Shown here: positions 7,101-8,692 of the stretch, piece by piece | How the letters are laid out: each line of letters begins with the position of its first letter | Numbering within the stretch: the first letter of the stretch is position 1 | Assembly (NCBI GenBank): GCA_037441125.1 | Contig: JBBIST010000111.1 | Coordinates: 1 to 8,692, forward strand | Reading direction: 5' to 3' | Length of the DNA stretch: 8,692 nucleotides | Origin: JALHMQ01 sp037441125 | GTDB lineage: Bacteria > Pseudomonadota > Gammaproteobacteria > Burkholderiales > Burkholderiaceae_F | Program-made: the position numbers and the translations under genes | The notes under the pieces: generated by a model | The model's input: the letters and a program-made list of their open reading frames with translations, nothing else | What the model was told of the DNA's origin: nothing | The model's database searches: none

Positions 7101-7436
7101 AAGCTGATGCGGCTCGGCCCGCTGGTCGGCAAGCGCACCTGGGGTGGCGTGATCGGCATCTGGCCGCGCCACACGCTGGTCGACGGAACCGAGACCACCC
7201 AGCCCGAGTTCTCGTTCTGGTTCCAGGACGTCGGCTGGCAGGTCGAGAACTACGGCACCGATCCCGATGTCGAGGTCGACAACGCGCCGCAGGACGCCGC
7301 CGCCGGGCGCGACCGGCAACTGGAAAAGGCGCTTGAAGTCGCGCTGGAGCGCGCCGGCCCTGCGGGCAGCCGCGCGCCGCGCTTCGGTCCCAGGCCGAAC
7401 CTCGCCTGCCCGCCGCTGCCGCCGCGCCGGCGCTGA
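4122..7436 (+). CDS. Tricorn-type protease (peptidase S41 family, beta-propellers plus PDZ)
   Basis: This 1104-residue cytoplasmic peptidase resembles archaeal tricorn (1071 residues in Thermoplasma), which forms large hexamers and trims peptides released by the proteasome. Domains in order: a six-bladed beta-propeller-like region (about 1-280), a second propeller-like region (about 285-660) holding a repeat-bearing linker, a C1 helical region starting with SGWLDLARI (686-694) and VDPRAEWRQML, a PDZ domain (about 780-870, with AVNGQPV at 828-834) and the C2 catalytic domain. The tetrad can be matched by motif: Ser763-His764 in GTSHAYE, nucleophile Ser984 in AGSDGDIFS and Glu1042 in VENYGTDPD, with RGG at 935-937 near the expected oxyanion glycine. 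The ATG at 4122 is chosen for GGAG at 4113-4116 (5-nt spacing) and because the preceding open frame has no family resemblance. There is no signal peptide. The Pro/Arg-rich C-terminus ending PPLPPRRR looks family-like. No tricorn-factor aminopeptidase or proteasome gene is visible nearby, so its in vivo substrate is open. Confidence 0.92.
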   Translation: MSDRGYLRQPTVRGEAIVFVCDDDLWTVDAGGGLARRLTAGLGEPSTPALSPDGRWLAYASRDELHPEVYVMPAEGGPARRLTWLGPFVHVRGWTESGEIVFVTTFGQPFFRNFRAHTIARDGGLPSLLPLGQVNHLALTARGLAGPKVIGRNTADPARWKRYRGGTAGHLWVDATGGGEFVRLALAGNITSPMWVGDRIYYLSDAEGVGNLYSCRADGGDLRRHTDHADFYAREAQSDGARIVYQCGADLWLYDAASDRTRRLEVRVPAHRTQAARRFAPAAEHLGEFALHPHGHSVALDARGKCYTLPLWEGAVRQQGVADGARHRHAQWLADGKRLVLASDASGEERIEVHAEGLVQSLPWDIGRVIALAAAPAGDRVAIANHRNEVLVGDVASGALTVLDRSDCARSESLAWSPDGAWLAYPFWTSARHCAIKLAEVASGRSELVTMPEFRDYAPSFDPAGRYLYFLSVRTFDPVYDNVQFELSFPRAARPYLIALQADAAPPFEPPPRAMKAAADGGRAGDADAKAGEGAKAGDGTKTAEGAKAGEAAKAVEGAKAGEGAKALRVDLDGIVRRVAAFPVREGRYGQIAGVAAGRGKVLWTQFEIAGAHGRGGHKEAGRLEVFDFDSGRVETLMDKVDRFCLARDGGTLLVKSDKRLRALDPQAAPERNGAARDDEAPSRKSGWLDLARIRVSVDPRAEWRQMLREVWRLQRDQFWVADMSGVDWDSVYARYAPLAERVTTRAELSDLIWEMQGELGTSHAYETGGDHRKPPAVALGQFAADFRIVGEAVEIAHVVRGDPWDAAADSPLNAIGVQVQAGERVLAVNGQPVSRERPPQSLAVHQAGCKVELRLGRPDGSAREVLVTLVADEVPARYREWVERNRGWVHERSGGRVGYLHLPDMQSAGFAEFHRYFGAECDREALIVDVRYNRGGHVSQLLLEKIARTRIGYDLQRWGPPQPYPLESPAGALVALTNEHAGSDGDIFSHCFKLMRLGPLVGKRTWGGVIGIWPRHTLVDGTETTQPEFSFWFQDVGWQVENYGTDPDVEVDNAPQDAAAGRDRQLEKALEVALERAGPAGSRAPRFGPRPNLACPPLPPRRR
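5706..5822 (+). repeat. 18-nt tandem repeat coding for a Lys/Ala/Gly/Glu-rich hexapeptide inside the tricorn gene
   Basis: Residues 529-567 of the tricorn-type protein read as six in-frame hexapeptides plus a partial seventh: AKAGEG, AKAGDG, TKTAEG, AKAGEA, AKAVEG, AKAGEG, AKA. At DNA level the unit is 18 nt. A nearly identical stretch recurs 36 nt apart (5754-5774 and 5790-5810 match exactly), so a two-unit block was probably duplicated recently. The later units use GCA for alanine, unlike the GCC/GCG-rich flanks and the rest of the gene. The repeat is flanked by PPFEPPPRAMK before and LRVDLDGIVRR after, which are family-like, so it occupies a linker in the second propeller and is likely flexible, highly charged and variable in copy number. 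Confidence 0.85.
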
Positions 7437-7483
7437 GCGCCTCGCCGCCGCCGCGCCGGCTGATCTCTGTGACGGCGGCGCGA

Positions 7484-7516
7484 CGCGCGCCCGGCACCGT
7501 CGCCGCCGGGTGCGCG
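7484..7516 (+). other. Strong stem-loop between the tricorn and DUF349 genes
   Basis: Bases 7484-7495 pair with 7505-7516 to give a 12-bp stem with one G-U wobble (7489 with 7511) and a 9-nt loop. It lies 47 nt after the tricorn stop and just before the in-frame ATG at 7520. A second, looser inverted repeat, CGCCGCCG (7443-7450) with CGGCGGCG (7473-7480), lies between it and the stop. No T-run follows, so an intrinsic terminator is not supported. Possible roles are message 3'-end protection, Rho-assisted termination, or control of the next gene. The sequence GACAAT at 7516-7521 at its right edge could be a weak -10 element, but no matching -35 is seen. Confidence 0.45.
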
Positions 7517-7570
7517 ACAATGTCCGGCCGCGATGGTCCGGCCCGACCTGCATCGACTCCAGCGCTCACC

Positions 7571-8692
7571 GTGCTCGACAAGTTCTTCGCCTCCGCCCCG
7601 CATCAACACCCCGATTCCGCGCAGCGCCTGCAGGCGATCGCGCAACTCGCGCCCGAGGCCAAGGCGCTGGCGCAACTGCTCGCCACCGACCCCGACGCGC
7701 AGGTGCGCGCCGCCGCCGCCGCCCGCTGCGCCGATGCGCAGGCGCTGGAAGCGGCGCTGCGCGCGGAACGCGAGCCGGCGGTGCGCGAGGCGATCGGCGC
7801 CGCGCTGGGCCGGCAGATCGCCACCGGGGCCGACGCCGTGGCCGTGCAGCGACTGCTCGACGCGCCCGATTGCCCGCAGGCACTGCGCGCGGCGGTGGCG
7901 CTGCACGCAAGCGATGACGAGCGACGCCGCCTCGCGCTCGAGGCGATCGCCGACGAAGAAACACTGGTCGACGTCGCCCTGGCCGCCGCCCACGCGCCGC
8001 AACGTCTGGCCGCCGCCGAGCGCGTGCGTGCACCGCAGGCGCTGCGCCGGCTGTACGAAGGCGCCAAGGAGCGCGACCGCGGACTGGCGCGGCTGGCGCG
8101 CCAGCGCCTCGATGAACTCGCGCAGCGCGCGCGCGATGCCGCCGCTGCCGACGAACTGCTGGCGCAGGCGGCGGCGCTGGTCGAGCAGCCGGGCGCGGTG
8201 GTCATGGCCGCGGTCGAACTCGACCGCCGCTGGCGCAAGCTGCGCCTCGGTGAAGATCCGCAGCGGCAGGCGCGCTGGGAGGAGATCGGCCAGGCCTTCC
8301 AGAGCCGCTTCGAGCGCGAGCGCCTGGCACAGCAGGCGCACGCGCGACTCGAACACCGGCTCGACGACTGGCTTGCGTCGCTGCAGTCGCCGCAGGCGGG
8401 CTCGCTGCCCGAACTGCGCAGCAGCTTCGAGCTTTTGCGCGCCGAGGCCGAGCAAGCCGACGACCGGCCGGCGTTGGCGCGGCTGGCGCAGGCGCAAGAG
8501 CAGCTCGCGCAGTGGGAGCGGGTGGCGCCGGCGCTCGCCGCCGCCGAGGCGCTGGTGGCGCAGGCCGAGTCGCTGGCCGCCGATACCTCGATCGACGACG
8601 CCGGGCTGCCGGCGCGCTGGCAGGCGGTCGATGCCGGCGGCCGCACTCCGGCGCTGGCGCAGCGCTTCGAGGCGGCGCTGCGCACGGTCGAG
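7571..8692 (+). CDS. HEAT-repeat/DUF349 domain protein, N-terminal part (3'-truncated by the window edge)
   Basis: The frame is open for 374 codons to the window edge with no stop. Residues about 18-185 are Ala/Leu/Arg-rich helical repeats of HEAT type, for example DPDAQVRAAAAARCAD (40-55) and EPAVREAIGAAL (68-79). They are followed by HAPQRLAAAERV (141-152) and KERDRGLARLARQRLDEL (166-183), which I recognise from betaproteobacterial DUF349 proteins. A helical, coiled-coil-like region follows, with RRWRKLRLGED at 219-229 and RWEEIGQAFQSRFERERLA at 235-253. Full-length relatives are, from memory, much longer, so most DUF349 units lie beyond the edge. The molecular function of this family is not known. 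The start is uncertain: GTG at 7571 lacks a clear Shine-Dalgarno, and an in-frame ATG at 7520 would add 17 residues (MSGRDGPARPAS...) with low-complexity character. I prefer GTG because LDKFF resembles the usual N-terminus. It lies 134 nt after the tricorn gene on the same strand. Confidence 0.78.
   Translation, partial: MLDKFFASAPHQHPDSAQRLQAIAQLAPEAKALAQLLATDPDAQVRAAAAARCADAQALEAALRAEREPAVREAIGAALGRQIATGADAVAVQRLLDAPDCPQALRAAVALHASDDERRRLALEAIADEETLVDVALAAAHAPQRLAAAERVRAPQALRRLYEGAKERDRGLARLARQRLDELAQRARDAAAADELLAQAAALVEQPGAVVMAAVELDRRWRKLRLGEDPQRQARWEEIGQAFQSRFERERLAQQAHARLEHRLDDWLASLQSPQAGSLPELRSSFELLRAEAEQADDRPALARLAQAQEQLAQWERVAPALAAAEALVAQAESLAADTSIDDAGLPARWQAVDAGGRTPALAQRFEAALRTVE

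Noticed and set aside
7250..8497. A 415-codon minus-strand open frame opposite the DUF349 gene
   Set aside because: The plus-strand frame shows recognisable HEAT/DUF349 features and continues unbroken to the edge. The minus frame is low-complexity and spans the tricorn 3' end, so it is a GC-driven shadow.

Overview
The window is very GC-rich DNA (about 70% or more by eye) with densely packed genes, G/C-ending codons and short gaps. The N-terminal half of the first gene matches the betaproteobacterial form of BamC. A bamC-metallohydrolase pair, an acyl-CoA-binding protein and a HEAT/DUF349 protein are all familiar from Betaproteobacteria, most likely Burkholderiales or a relative. Genus cannot be read from the sequence. 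No rRNA, tRNA, CRISPR, insertion sequence, prophage or integrase is seen, so this looks like ordinary chromosome with some less common metabolic genes.

Layout from left to right: (1) the 3' part of bamC (1-927), an outer-membrane assembly lipoprotein whose N-terminus lies outside the window; (2) a YycJ/WalJ-like metallo-beta-lactamase-fold hydrolase (953-1720), probably co-transcribed with bamC; (3) on the minus strand, a small acyl-CoA-binding protein (1745-2002) that starts with GTG behind a strong Shine-Dalgarno; (4) divergent from it, a wax ester synthase/diacylglycerol acyltransferase (2138-3811) with an intact HHxxxDG motif and an extra C-terminal tail; (5) a 310-nt gap with two abutting inverted repeats and a plausible promoter; (6) a full-length tricorn-type protease (4122-7436) with all four expected catalytic residues and an 18-nt tandem repeat coding for a Lys/Ala/Gly/Glu-rich hexapeptide; (7) a 134-nt gap with a strong 12-bp stem-loop; (8) the N-terminal 374 codons of a HEAT-repeat/DUF349 protein that runs off the right edge (7571-8692).

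The clearest functional pairing is the acyl-CoA-binding protein and the wax ester/triacylglycerol synthase, which face away from each other across a 135-bp shared region with a near-palindromic -10-like element. One would buffer or deliver acyl-CoA, the other consumes it to make neutral storage lipid. The tricorn-type protease is the most unusual gene, being a giant peptidase best known from proteasome-containing archaea. I see no convincing wholly new system. The best candidates for follow-up are the lipid module, the repeat-bearing tricorn, and the structured non-coding gaps on each side of the tricorn gene.
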